Shown one piece after another: positions 26,579 to 36,933 of a stretch of DNA of 64,000 nt. The notes beneath the pieces are model-generated. The model saw only the letters and a program-made list of their open reading frames with translations. It had not been told where the DNA came from and did no database searches. Numbering within the stretch: the first letter of the stretch is position 1; every line of letters begins with the position of its first letter. Source of the DNA: JAUPKT01 sp964427855. Lineage in GTDB: Bacteria > Desulfobacterota > Desulfomonilia > Desulfomonilales > Desulfomonilaceae. The DNA lies in assembly GCA_964427855.1 (NCBI GenBank), contig CAYRVH010000003.1, positions 1 to 64,000 on the forward strand. The letters are read 5' to 3'. The position numbers were made by a program, and so were the translations under genes.

Positions 26579-27247
26579 GTGATTGTTGCGGAGATAAAGG
26601 ACATCGAAGAAATAAAAAGGATGATAGACCGCTACGATTCTATACTCGTGGTTGGTTGCGACTCGTGCGTCGCTGAGTGTGCCGCAGGTGGATATAGAGA
26701 GACGATGCTTTTGTCGGCTGCCTTGAAGCTTGCCTATCAAAAGGAGGGGAAGCGTTTTGCCATTACAGAGGCATGCATAGACAGACAATGCGTCGATGAC
26801 TTTGTACGGCGAATTGCGGACATGGTCCCTGAACATGATGCGATACTTTCTTTGGGCTGCGGAGCCGGGGTCCAGGCTCTTGCCCGAACGTACTTTGACA
26901 AACCAGTTATTCCGGCATTAAATACTCTTTTCATAGGGGAAACCGAGGCGCGGGGAGTGTGGCAGGAAAACTGCCTGGCGTGCGGGAACTGTAAGCTGGG
27001 ATATTTCGGCGCAGTGTGTCCGGTCGCTCGGTGTTCCAAGAAGCTCATGAACGGACCTTGTGGAGGATCCAGGGACGGGCGTTGCGAGGTTGATCCTGCG
27101 ATTCCATGCGGGTGGGACATGATCATTCGCCGTCTCAGCGCCTTGGGAGAAATGGACAGGCTCAAGGAATACGTTCCTCCGGTGGACTGGTCCACCTCAC
27201 ATGCAGGGGGTCCACGGCGAATTGTCAGGGAGGATCAAAGATCGTGA
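26579..27247 (+). CDS. metV: MetV, iron-sulfur/zinc partner of methylene-tetrahydrofolate reductase
   Basis: MetV forms a complex with MetF in anaerobes using the reductive acetyl-CoA pathway and is thought to pass electrons to it. The 222-residue product has VVGCDSCVAECAAGG in its N-terminal half. Its C-terminal Cys-rich module has NCLACGNCKLGYFGAVCPVA, continuing CSKKLMNGPCGGSRDGRCEV. Start GTG 26579 follows GGAGGAGG and is chosen over the open frame from 26540. Its stop overlaps the metF start (GTGA), which indicates translational coupling. Confidence 0.88.
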   Translation: MIVAEIKDIEEIKRMIDRYDSILVVGCDSCVAECAAGGYRETMLLSAALKLAYQKEGKRFAITEACIDRQCVDDFVRRIADMVPEHDAILSLGCGAGVQALARTYFDKPVIPALNTLFIGETEARGVWQENCLACGNCKLGYFGAVCPVARCSKKLMNGPCGGSRDGRCEVDPAIPCGWDMIIRRLSALGEMDRLKEYVPPVDWSTSHAGGPRRIVREDQRS

Positions 27248-28167
27248 AGTCGGAGAGCAGGCTGGAGAGAGTATTGCGGGCGGGGCATTTTGCGGTCACT
27301 GCAGAATGCGGCCCACCAAAGGGTAGCGATGTCGCCAAACTCGAGGCAAAGGCCAGGCATCTTCAGGGAAAAGTGGATGCCGTGAATGTGACTGACAACC
27401 AGACAGCCATTGTGCGAATGTCTTCGGTTGCTGCGTGCGCCCTGTTAAAAAACATGGGAATCGAACCCGTATTGCAAATGGTCACAAGAGATAGGAACCG
27501 GATCGCCTTGCAGAGCGATCTTTTTGGCGCCTATGCGCTGGGGATAAGGAATGTCCTCTGCCTGACTGGGGATCACCAGAGTTTTGGGAATCAGAAAGGC
27601 GCCATGGGGGTTTTTGATCTCGATTCTATTCAGCTTTTGAGCGTAGTCAGAGATATGCGGGACAACGGCCACATTCTTGGCGGAGAGCTCATTGAAACGG
27701 CTCCAAAGATGTTTATCGGCGCGGCTGAGAACCCCTTTGCGGACCCGTTGACATGGCGGGCTGTAAGACTGGCGAAAAAAATCGCCGCAGGCGCCGATTT
27801 TATCCAGACGCAGTGCATATTCAACATTGATCGTTTCGAAGCCTTTATGCAACAGGCGCGAGACATGGGCTTGACTGACAAGGTCTATATCCTGGCAGGT
27901 ATCACACCGTTGAAAAGCGCCGCCATGGCACGGTACATGGCAGAGAAAGTCGCCGGTATGGACATTCCTGATGAGATGATCAAGCGCATGGCCGCGGCGC
28001 CCAAAGAAAAGCAGGCTGCAGAGGGCATACAAATAGCGGTGGAGACAATAGAACGGGTGAAGTCCATAAAGGGCGTCGCAGGGATCCATATCATGGCAAT
28101 CGAGTGGGAACACAAGGTGCCGGAAATCTTAGATGCTGCAGGGCTCTCTCAGCCTCCTAAGCTGTAG
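27244..28167 (+). CDS. metF: Methylene-tetrahydrofolate reductase
   Basis: It reduces 5,10-methylene-THF to 5-methyl-THF, a step of methionine synthesis and of the methyl branch of the acetyl-CoA pathway. The 307-residue TIM-barrel protein shows the N-terminal active-site glutamate in VTAECGPPKG. CLTGDHQSFGN, FIQTQCIFNIDRFE and ILAGITPLKS also fit FAD-binding MetF. GTG 27244 overlaps the metV stop by four bases and has GGAGG upstream. Pairing with metV and an MvhD-like gene suggests the electron donor is not simply NADH. Confidence 0.93.
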   Translation: MKSESRLERVLRAGHFAVTAECGPPKGSDVAKLEAKARHLQGKVDAVNVTDNQTAIVRMSSVAACALLKNMGIEPVLQMVTRDRNRIALQSDLFGAYALGIRNVLCLTGDHQSFGNQKGAMGVFDLDSIQLLSVVRDMRDNGHILGGELIETAPKMFIGAAENPFADPLTWRAVRLAKKIAAGADFIQTQCIFNIDRFEAFMQQARDMGLTDKVYILAGITPLKSAAMARYMAEKVAGMDIPDEMIKRMAAAPKEKQAAEGIQIAVETIERVKSIKGVAGIHIMAIEWEHKVPEILDAAGLSQPPKL

Positions 28168-28199
28168 AGATAGTCGTCTGGGATTGAATGATGTGAGAT

Positions 28200-29582
28200 A
28201 TGCCTAAGAAGTACCACATAGAGGTGCACCCTACCCCGAACCGCTTCCCGCGCGTTGGACGTTCGGGGATTGTTGATTGGGGCGAAGGCTGCTTGAAATG
28301 TGCAAAGTGTGTAAAGACGCAGTGCATATACGGCGTTTATGAAAAGCGGTCGTTCTCTACGGACATATTCGGGGACACCATAGACGAACTCTGCAAGAGT
28401 TGTTTTCGCTGCGTGCAGGGGTGCCCCAAAAGATTAATCCACAAGACCATTAACCCTGAATGGGAGACCCTCGGCGATGAGCTATATACGCCTGAGGCGA
28501 TTTCTGCCAGTTGGGAACAGGCCGAAACAGGCAAGATACCCGTCTCTGGGGCGGGCTATGGCGGACCATTCTGCGGCGCCGGCTTTGATTCTATGTGGAC
28601 GGACATGAGCGAAATAGTGCGGCCGACTAGAGACGGTATCCATGGCAGGGAGTATATCTCCACACTGGTCGATCTAGGCAGGAGGCCGCAATACTTGGTG
28701 TTAGGGCAAGGTGATTCTGTGGCTACGGAGCCTTACCCCCGCGTCCGTATTCCCATGCCTGTCGTGTTTGATTTGCTGCCCTTCGGCGAACTCTCAGACA
28801 ATGTATGGGAAGCCATTGCCGGCGCTGCGGCAAAGTTGCAGACCATGGCGGTGATGCCGTGGGAACAGGCAGCTCGACTTGTCCAATACTGCGACTATCT
28901 CGCGCCGTTTGTGGGAAAAGGGATACCCGACGGGTTGCCTCTCCGCAGATTCCGAATGATCGAGGTGGAAGACCATGAATCAGCCAGGGCGACTCTGGAG
29001 AAGGTCAAAGCGCAGCATCCGGACCTCGTGGTATGCGTCCGCATGGGGGCCTCATCGAGCCCCGGCGATGTGCCCAGGATCGTCGAGCTCCATTCTTTTG
29101 GATTTGACGTCATTCATTATGCTGCGCAGGACTGCGGCTACGAACAACCCGGCTTTCAAGGAGCGCATCTCAAAGACATGATCAGGCAGGCCCATGCGGG
29201 ACTGGTACAACAGGCGGTGCGAGACGAGATCACCCTTTTGGCTTCTGGCGGAATCGCCATGGCGGAACACGTCATCAAAGCCATGCTTTGCGGCGCCAGC
29301 GCGGTGGGCATCGATGTACCACTCCTGCTGGCTCTGGAATGTCGGGTATGCAGAAACTGTGTGGAAGGTCGAGACTGCCCTGTCTCCATTGGGATGATTG
29401 CTCCATCTTGGGGCAGCAGAAGAATTACCAACCTCATAGGCGCTTGGCATAACCAGTTTCTGGAGATGATGGGCGCCATGGGCATACGCGAGGCCAGGAG
29501 ATTGACTGGCGAGCAGGGAAGAGTAATGTTCGTCGAGGACCTCGAACGAGACACCTTCGCTCAGCTCTTTTCAGGCAGTTGA
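28200..29582 (+). CDS. Glutamate-synthase-like protein with N-terminal ferredoxin domain, divergent
   Basis: The 460-residue protein has two [4Fe-4S]-type Cys sets near the N-terminus (CLKCAKCVKTQC and CKSCFRCVQGCP, residues about 30-80). A divergent FMN-binding glutamate-synthase barrel follows. The C-terminal part keeps DEITLLASGGIAMAEHVIKA and a 3Fe-4S-like CRVCRNCVEGRDCPVSIG. The central GMSFGS and TGEGG motifs of true synthases are absent. It may therefore be an electron-transfer or regulatory paralog rather than a second catalytic subunit. It follows metF by 32 bases and precedes the more canonical paralog. Confidence 0.75.
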   Translation: MPKKYHIEVHPTPNRFPRVGRSGIVDWGEGCLKCAKCVKTQCIYGVYEKRSFSTDIFGDTIDELCKSCFRCVQGCPKRLIHKTINPEWETLGDELYTPEAISASWEQAETGKIPVSGAGYGGPFCGAGFDSMWTDMSEIVRPTRDGIHGREYISTLVDLGRRPQYLVLGQGDSVATEPYPRVRIPMPVVFDLLPFGELSDNVWEAIAGAAAKLQTMAVMPWEQAARLVQYCDYLAPFVGKGIPDGLPLRRFRMIEVEDHESARATLEKVKAQHPDLVVCVRMGASSSPGDVPRIVELHSFGFDVIHYAAQDCGYEQPGFQGAHLKDMIRQAHAGLVQQAVRDEITLLASGGIAMAEHVIKAMLCGASAVGIDVPLLLALECRVCRNCVEGRDCPVSIGMIAPSWGSRRITNLIGAWHNQFLEMMGAMGIREARRLTGEQGRVMFVEDLERDTFAQLFSGS

Positions 29583-29718
29583 ATCCGCTATTTTGGCGCC
29601 CTGCGATGAGGGATTTTATAGCTCGGCGCTACCGCACAAAACGGCATCCCCAGAAACGAGGAGAGGATGAACGGCGAGTGTCGATGTATCGTCTCGCTGT
29701 GTAGAGGTTGTCACAGCA

Positions 29719-31245
29719 ATGCATTACGTGAATGAGTGGACGTTGGTTCCTCCACGCGAGGTGGTTGAAACGCCTTCCCGCTTTGGACGGGGCATGGGCA
29801 AATACTCTGTGGTCGTTTCCGATGCGTGCACCGACTGTCTCAAATGCGTGGCCGTGTGCCCGGAGAAGGTCTTTGCGACTGTCGGCAATAGGCTTCAGCC
29901 GCCTCGGGATCATTTGTGCCTTGGCGTAAACTGCGCTGCGAGATCCGACCGCTGTGTGACAACTTGTCCGGAATCGGCCATACGGGTCGCACAAAATCCC
30001 AGCATCAGGGCCCTTGGCGACAAGCGCTGGACTGCGGACTTGCTCATCAGTACGTGGTACATGGCCGAAACGGGCAGGCTGCCTAAACACGATGTGGAGT
30101 ACCGTATCGGCGATTCTGGAGGTGGGTTCGATAAACTCCGATTCAGATTCAAACGGAGAGACCCTTTATCCGCGGCAGAAAAGGAAGCTATAGATACCTC
30201 GATCACGTTGAATAAGCGTGGCGACGCCCGCGCAAAGATCGACATCCCCATACCCATTTATGGCGGAGGCATGTCCTTTGGCTCCGTCAGTCAGGTTACG
30301 ATGCTCAGCAGGGTACGTGCATTTGCGGCCTGGGATTCGTTTACCTGCACGGGAGAAGGCGGTTATCCAGAAGCGTTGTATCCATTTGACGACCATATAA
30401 TCACACAGGTCGCCACAGGGCTGTTCGGCGTGCGCGAGGAAACAATTCAGAGGGTCAAGATCGTTGAATTCAAGTATGCTCAGGGTGCGAAACCTGGCCT
30501 TGGCGGTCACTTGTTAGGGCCAAAGGTGACCGAAGCTGTCGCCAGACTAAGAGAGACTGTGCCCGGCTCGTCACTGTTCAGTCCCTTTCCCTTTCATTCA
30601 GTGTATTCAGTGGAAGACCACAAAAAGCATGTGGACTGGATCAAGGCAGTAAACCCCCGGTGTTTGGTATCGGTGAAAGTTTCCACGCCCAGCGACGTGG
30701 ATATGGTGGCCGTCGGGTCCTACTATGCAGGCGCCCACATCATCCATATTGACGGGTCGTATGGGGGTACAGGAGCCGCGCCCGACGTGGCGAAAAAGAA
30801 CATTGCCATGCCCATCGAATATGCCATTCCTAAGGTGCACAATTTCCTCGTCAATGAACACCTTCGCGATGAAGTCACCTTGATTGCGTCTGGTGGCATC
30901 CGAACTGCGTATGATGTTGCGAAGGCTATTGCCTTGGGCGCAGACGGCGTAGTGACCGGCACGTCGGACTTGGTGTCCATGGAATGCCTGCGCTGCCACA
31001 ATTGCGAGAGCGGTAGGGGGTGCGCTCGTGGCATCGCGACCACCGATGCGGAACTCAGCGCGTTAATGGAATTAAACTGGGGCACCCGCAGGCTCATAAA
31101 TATGCTCTCCTGCTGGCAGGATCAATTGAAAGAAATTCTGTTCAGGCTCGGCTTGTCGCGTATAAGGGACCTTGTGGGAAGGACAGACCTTTTGGGACAC
31201 GTGGATTACACGGCCGGCCTCCCTGACGACGATATTCGCCACTGA
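29719..31245 (+). CDS. Ferredoxin-containing glutamate synthase, FMN domain subunit (archaeal type)
   Basis: This subunit should make glutamate from 2-oxoglutarate and ammonia on an FMN site. The 508-residue protein has two N-terminal Fe-S motifs (CTDCLKCVAVCPEKVF; CLGVNCAARSDRCVTTCP). A full glutamate synthase barrel follows: YGGGMSFGSVS, CTGEGGYPEAL, QGAKPGLGG, HIDGSYGGTGAAP and LIASGGIRTAYDVAKAIALG. The 3Fe-4S site MECLRCHNCESGRGC is also present. It is the FMN-barrel part of a split enzyme: the amidotransferase and GXGXG domains are in the next gene. No NAD(P)H-binding GltD is seen here, so electrons may arrive through the ferredoxin domain. Confidence 0.9.
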   Translation: MHYVNEWTLVPPREVVETPSRFGRGMGKYSVVVSDACTDCLKCVAVCPEKVFATVGNRLQPPRDHLCLGVNCAARSDRCVTTCPESAIRVAQNPSIRALGDKRWTADLLISTWYMAETGRLPKHDVEYRIGDSGGGFDKLRFRFKRRDPLSAAEKEAIDTSITLNKRGDARAKIDIPIPIYGGGMSFGSVSQVTMLSRVRAFAAWDSFTCTGEGGYPEALYPFDDHIITQVATGLFGVREETIQRVKIVEFKYAQGAKPGLGGHLLGPKVTEAVARLRETVPGSSLFSPFPFHSVYSVEDHKKHVDWIKAVNPRCLVSVKVSTPSDVDMVAVGSYYAGAHIIHIDGSYGGTGAAPDVAKKNIAMPIEYAIPKVHNFLVNEHLRDEVTLIASGGIRTAYDVAKAIALGADGVVTGTSDLVSMECLRCHNCESGRGCARGIATTDAELSALMELNWGTRRLINMLSCWQDQLKEILFRLGLSRIRDLVGRTDLLGHVDYTAGLPDDDIRH

Positions 31246-31295
31246 GGAGATGTGATGAGCCAAAATGAGAGCTCAATCCGTCACGAGAAAAATAT

Positions 31296-33980
31296 ATGAA
31301 AAAAGAAGAACCGGCCTTCATGGAACGAAATTTTACACAGCGCATCATAGAAGCGCGAAGACGTGAACTGGACGCCTCCGCCTGCGCAAGGCATGTGGAA
31401 AAGGAAGAGGAAGGTGGCTGCGGCGTCACGGGATTCGCGTCAAGCATTAAAGTCGCAGGCAGACACATCTGTGAACCGTCTCAGCAAATGCACAATCGCG
31501 GGAACGGAAAGGGCGGCGGCATCGCGGCTGTGGGTATGAACCACGACATGCTGGGCGTCTCTCAAGAGGTTCTTGACACGCATTACATGCTTCAGATAGG
31601 CCTTTTAGATGAGACTTGCTTGTCTGCAATGAGGGAGACATTCGTCGATCCTTTTTTTGACATCGCACACGAGAGTTTTCTTGGCCACGTTCCCGACTAC
31701 CGAGATATAGAAGGACTTGAAGTGAAACCTCCTGAGGTATGGAGGGCGTTTGTTCGGGTAAAGCCTTCAGTCCTTGAGCAGTTCATCCGAGAAAGCGGAT
31801 TGCAGGGGATGCCTGAGCGCGCATGTGAAAATGAATTCGTCTGCCGCAACTCAGCCCGACTCAACAAGGTACTCTACCATTCGTTTGGCGAGAAGCGGGC
31901 GTTTGTCATCTCCCACGGGAGAAATCTCCTGATCCTGAAAATTGTGGGATACGCCGAGAATGTGGTGAAATATTACCAGCTCGAAGACTTTGAAGCCCAC
32001 GTGTGGATTGCGCATCAACGCTATCCGACTCGAGGACGAGTATGGCATCCCGGCGGCGCGCATCCTTTCATAGGAATGAACGAGGCGCTTGTACACAACG
32101 GGGATTTTGCCAACTACCATGCAACGCGGAGTTACCTCATACAGCGCGGATATGAACCCTTGTTTATGACGGACACCGAAGTCGCTGTGATGCTATTCGA
32201 TTTGTGGAACAGGGTCTATGGATACCCCCTTGAAGCAATTTTAGAAGCTCTGTCGCCCACGGGGGAGCTCGATTTTGATCTCCTGCCGCCAGCCAAGCAA
32301 TCGCTCTATGATCGAATCCAATCCACCCATATACATGCCTCGCCAGATGGGCCGTGGTTCTTCATCATCGCTCGGCACCTCCCCGAGACCAACACGCATC
32401 AACTCCTGGGAATTACCGACACAGCGATGCTACGACCTCAGGTGTTTTCTCTCTACGACGGCGAGGTTCAAATAGGGCTCATCTGTTCCGAGAAGCAGGC
32501 CATTGATGCGACACTCAGGTCCCTGGCTCGGGAGGATCCACGATTCAGCCCCGTAGCCGACAAATATTGGAACGCCAGGGGGGGCTCATCGTCAGACGGT
32601 GGCGCTTTCATATTCAACGTAATTCCCGATGGCGATGGCGCTCGAAGAATCGAGTGTCTCAACAAATTTGGGCAGGCCGTGCAGGTTGACAAACGGCGTC
32701 CGTACACGGTGGTCGGTCCAGCTGGCGCAGCAGCAGCTTTGTCGAGCCCTGCCCTTCTGGAAGCAGATCGAGTCATGGAAAGCCGAGATCCCTTTGAAAT
32801 ATTTGGCTTTTTCAAAGGTTTGGCCAAGGATGCCGATTACCCGCTGCTGACACATGTCCTGGAACATTTTGCCCACAGAGCTTGTAAAGACACAGCTTTA
32901 CAAACGCCGATCATACAAGGCATGACCCTTATCCTGGACAGGAAATTTCCCTTGGGCGACAAGAAAAGGTCGGCGTTGGTATGGACGACGACTGACAGGC
33001 TCTATCGCATCTTTCGCAGCATCCCATCCATCACGGGTGTGGCAGATATCCCTTATTACCGCTTGGTCGATTTCGAAACGAGGAGATTTTTACGCCCCCC
33101 CATTGGGGTGGAACGCTGCTTAGTGGTGGATGCGAGCGGGTTCGCGCCTGAGGGAGACGACTGCGACGCGGTGTTATTGGCTGACGCATATCGGCTGGGA
33201 TGGCGTAACTTCATAGCTTTCGATCTCCGCGGCCAGAGATTCGAAGGGTGCGGTTTCGGCCCATCGACGTCCGGCGTTCGGATCGACCTTTACGGTTCAT
33301 CAGGCGACTACGTGGCCAGCGGCATCGACGGTTTGGAACTCCACATCCATGGCAACGCGCAGGATCAAATTGGGCAGATCATGAAGGCAGGTGTGTTGGT
33401 GATTCACGGCGACGTAGGGCAGTGTTTCATGTATGGGGCAAAGGGCGGAAAGTGCTTCGTCTTGGGGAACGCCGCCGGCAGGCCTCTCATCAACGCGGCA
33501 GGTCATCCGCGCGTCGTCATCAACGGCACTGCTCTGGACTTTCTCGCTGAAAGCTTTATGGCGGGCGACCCCTTGAATGGCGGGGGGTTCTGCATTGTCA
33601 ACGGCCTGACCATAGACGAAGACGGGCGCATATCCTTTTTGGAGAGGCCGTACCCTGGGTCTAACCTTTTTAGTCTTGCTTCCGGAGGCTGCGTGTACAT
33701 AAGAGATCCGAAGCGAACCCTTGTGGAGGATCAGCTCAACGGCGGCAAATTCCAGGAATTGGGGCAAGAGGATTGGAACCTGATTCTGCCCTATCTTGAG
33801 GAAAACGAAAAGCGCTTCGGCATTCCCATATGCGAGCTTCTTAGTGTGGACGGGGTCGTACAATCGCCGCGAGACGTGTATAGAAAAGTGCGGTCAGCGC
33901 CGTTGTCAGTATTGACGCAGCTGCCGGAAACTGATGACTCCGTGTGGGCTGCTTCTCAAGGCCAAAAAAACTCGGCTTAG
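31296..33980 (+). CDS. Class II glutamine amidotransferase fused to glutamate synthase GXGXG domain
   Basis: The 894-residue protein joins the ammonia-producing and structural parts of glutamate synthase. The N-terminal GATase II domain has GGCGVTGFAS (Cys42), QMHNRGNGKGGG, HQRYPTRGRVWHPGGAHPF and LVHNGDFANY. The C-terminal GXGXG (beta-helix) domain has a run of Gly-rich turns (GLELHIHGNAQDQIGQIM, GGKCFVLGNAAGRPLIN). The nucleophilic Cys must be N-terminal to act, so about 41 residues should be removed as a propeptide. An in-frame ATG at 31320 would shorten this only to 33. It completes the split glutamate synthase with the two upstream genes. Confidence 0.88.
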   Translation: MKKEEPAFMERNFTQRIIEARRRELDASACARHVEKEEEGGCGVTGFASSIKVAGRHICEPSQQMHNRGNGKGGGIAAVGMNHDMLGVSQEVLDTHYMLQIGLLDETCLSAMRETFVDPFFDIAHESFLGHVPDYRDIEGLEVKPPEVWRAFVRVKPSVLEQFIRESGLQGMPERACENEFVCRNSARLNKVLYHSFGEKRAFVISHGRNLLILKIVGYAENVVKYYQLEDFEAHVWIAHQRYPTRGRVWHPGGAHPFIGMNEALVHNGDFANYHATRSYLIQRGYEPLFMTDTEVAVMLFDLWNRVYGYPLEAILEALSPTGELDFDLLPPAKQSLYDRIQSTHIHASPDGPWFFIIARHLPETNTHQLLGITDTAMLRPQVFSLYDGEVQIGLICSEKQAIDATLRSLAREDPRFSPVADKYWNARGGSSSDGGAFIFNVIPDGDGARRIECLNKFGQAVQVDKRRPYTVVGPAGAAAALSSPALLEADRVMESRDPFEIFGFFKGLAKDADYPLLTHVLEHFAHRACKDTALQTPIIQGMTLILDRKFPLGDKKRSALVWTTTDRLYRIFRSIPSITGVADIPYYRLVDFETRRFLRPPIGVERCLVVDASGFAPEGDDCDAVLLADAYRLGWRNFIAFDLRGQRFEGCGFGPSTSGVRIDLYGSSGDYVASGIDGLELHIHGNAQDQIGQIMKAGVLVIHGDVGQCFMYGAKGGKCFVLGNAAGRPLINAAGHPRVVINGTALDFLAESFMAGDPLNGGGFCIVNGLTIDEDGRISFLERPYPGSNLFSLASGGCVYIRDPKRTLVEDQLNGGKFQELGQEDWNLILPYLEENEKRFGIPICELLSVDGVVQSPRDVYRKVRSAPLSVLTQLPETDDSVWAASQGQKNSA

Positions 33981-34258
33981 GCAGCCGCCTCTTGAAAGGT
34001 TGCCTTGGTTCGCCCTTTAGATGTTGTATCGAGCAATTCTCGAAAGTGCAGCAAGTGCCACACCCTGCATAAGCGGGAACAGTCGCTCATCGCATATTTC
34101 CCTGCCCCTTCCTTGAGGCTACTGAAAGTCGCGTCCCCATCGTTTGTTTCCCCAAGCCATTGTGATAGATTTAGGTGGAATCTCTGCTGAAGAAAACAGA
34201 GCAACAGCCATCTCGGGGGTATAGGGCTGACAAGCCTCGATAACGAAGGGAATCTGAC

Positions 34259-36933
34259 ATGTCTCGGGAGCATGAAACCTTATACGTGATAGATGGGAGT
34301 TCTTACATTCATAGGGCCTATCACGCCATGGGAGGCCTCACCAATTCCAAGGGTTTTCCCACGGGAGCGGTTTTCGGCTTTACGGCCATGTTGATGAAAA
34401 CCCTGAAAGACAAGTCCCCCAAACGGATTGTTGTGGTGTTCGATGCAAAGGGCAAGACGTTTCGGCACGATATTTTTCCGGAATACAAGGCCAATCGACC
34501 GCCCATGCCGGAAGACCTGCGCGTACAAATTCCCAAGATCTATGATGTGGTGCACAACTATGGCGTCCCCGCCCTTGCCGTTGAAGGGTATGAGGCCGAT
34601 GATATAGTGGCAACGCTCACGCGGCTTGCCACGGCAAAGCAGTGGGATGTTGTCATTATATCCTCTGATAAAGATCTCATGCAACTAGTCGGCGGCAACG
34701 TGTTAATGTGGGATCCGCAGAGGGACGTGGAGTATGACGCCGCTGCAGTAAAGGAAAAATTCGGAGTGGGTCCAGCGCGTCTCCTTGATTTCATGGCTCT
34801 CACGGGAGACAGCTCGGACAATGTGCCGGGAGTCCCTGGCGTGGGTCCCAAGACGGCGTCTCAACTCATAAACCAGTTTGGCACACTCGATGCCCTGTAT
34901 GAAAATATCGCAACGATACCTCAAGAAAAACTAAGAGCCAAGATTGCCGATCATAAGGAAAAGGCTCTCGTGAGTCGAAGGCTCGTGTCCCTGGCCGCCG
35001 AGGTTCCATTAGACGTACCTCTGGAGAGCCTTCAGCTTAGAGAGCCCAATGTCGATGGCCTGCGGAAACTTTTTCATGAACTGGAATTTAAGAAATTCAT
35101 GGCCGACTTGCCTGCGGAGAAGGCGCTAGACTACTCGGGATATACCACGGTTGCCTCGGTGGACGAGCTGCAAAGATGGACGGCTGATATACAGCGGAAA
35201 AAGAAATTCGCCATGGACATTGAGAGCACGTCTCTATCGCCGGTTCAGGCTGACCTCGTGGGGATATCCTTGTGCACGGGTATTGGTGAGGCATGCTATA
35301 TTCCCATAGGTCACGACAAAGGTCCTCAGCTCCCCAAGGCCACTGTACTTCGCGCACTCAAGCCGATCCTCGAGGATGATTCATATGCAAAGATCGGTCA
35401 AAACATCAAGTACGACATTATTATCATGAAAAAGGAAGGGATCGAGGCGCGCGGAATCGTTTTTGATACGATGATCGCTTCGTATCTCCTGGATCCGTCT
35501 CGACGAGGGCATTCCCTTGATGACCTGGCCGAAGCATATCTCAATCACCGCATGATTCCGATCCGTGATCTCATCGGATCAGGCAAATCCCAGATGAATT
35601 TCTCGTCAGTCCCTATAGAAAAGGCTGCAGAATATTCCTGTGAAGACGCCGAGGTCACCTTCCGAATCGCTGAGATACTCGGTCCCAAAATAGGCCAACA
35701 AGGTTTAGAACCACTGTTCCGAGACGTGGAGCTTCCGCTGATACCTATCTTGGCAGACATGGAACTCGCGGGCGTGTTCGTGGACACGGCATATTTGGCT
35801 GAACTGTCAAAGGAATTCGCAGCGATGTTGGACAAGATTGAATCGGAAGTTTACGCCCTTGCTGGTGAATCGTTCAACATCAATTCTCCCAAACAGTTGT
35901 CGGAGATCTTGTTTCAGAAGCTTGCTCTTNNNNNNNNNNNNNNNNNNAGAAGACTAAAAGCGGTCAATCCACTGCCCTGGACGTTCTCGAGGAACTGGCC
36001 GTTCAACACGAGCTGCCTCGAAAGATATTGGAATACAGGTCAATATTCAAATTGAAGACGACTTACGTTGACACCTTGCCCACCTTAGTCAATCCTGCGA
36101 CCGGCCGCATCCACACGTCGTATAATCAAGCTGTGGCGGCAACCGGCCGGCTGTCATCCTCTGACCCAAATCTCCAGAATATCCCTGTTCGCACCAACGA
36201 GGGGCGAAAAATCCGCAAGGCCTTTCAACCGGCGAAAGGCTGTCTTTTTGTATCCGCCGACTATTCCCAGATCGAATTACGCGTCATGGCACATTTGTCG
36301 GGTGACAAAAGGCTTGCTGAGGCGTTTACCCTCGGCGAAGACATCCATGCTATAACTGCGGCCGGTATCTTTGGGTGTTCGCCGGCCCTGGTCACTCCTG
36401 AGATGCGGCGCAAGGCCAAGGCAATAAATTTCGGGATCATATACGGCATGGGGCCTTTCAAACTGGCCCAACAAATCGGCGTAGGACTCAAGTTGGCAAA
36501 AAAATACTTGGAGGAATATTACGAGACATATGCCGGGGTGAAGACATTTATGGAGCAGCTCCCTGAACAGGCGAAGAAGGACGGCTTTGTGACCACAATC
36601 CTCGGCAGAAAACGTTTTCTGCCGGACCTGAACAGTCCGAACAAGATAGCCCAGCAGGCTGCGTTCAGGATGGCGGTAAACACGACGATCCAGGGAAGCG
36701 CGGCGGACTTGATGAAGTTGGCCATGATCAAGGTGTATCACAAGCTTAAGGAAAAGCGCATTCCCGGCCGAATGATACTTCAAGTCCATGATGAACTCAT
36801 TCTAGAGGTCGAAGCGCCGCAGGTACAAGAGGCTGCTGAAACTGTAAAGTTCGAGATGGAAAACGTGTACACTATGAGCGTTCCCCTCGTGGTGGACGTT
36901 TCCGTGGGACACAACTGGGAAGAGGCGCACTGA
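34259..36933 (+). CDS. polA: DNA polymerase I, interrupted by an assembly gap
   Basis: It fills gaps and replaces RNA primers. The N-terminal 5'-3' exonuclease domain (YVIDGSSYIHRAYHA, EADDIVATL, DNVPGVPGVGPKTA) is complete. The 3'-5' proofreading domain keeps its acidic residues (FAMDIESTSL; YSCEDAEVTFR). The polymerase domain has SADYSQIELRVMAHLSGD, KAINFGIIYGMG and LQVHDELILEVE. At 35930-35947 the sequence is N, and the frame before the gap does not match the frame after it (KTKSGQSTALDVLEELA). The true gap length therefore differs from 18 bases; the gene itself is probably intact. Confidence 0.95.
35930..35947. other. Assembly gap (18 N) inside polA
   Basis: Eighteen unknown bases. Reading frames on the two sides do not agree if exactly 18 bases are counted, so the run is a placeholder. 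Confidence 0.98.
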
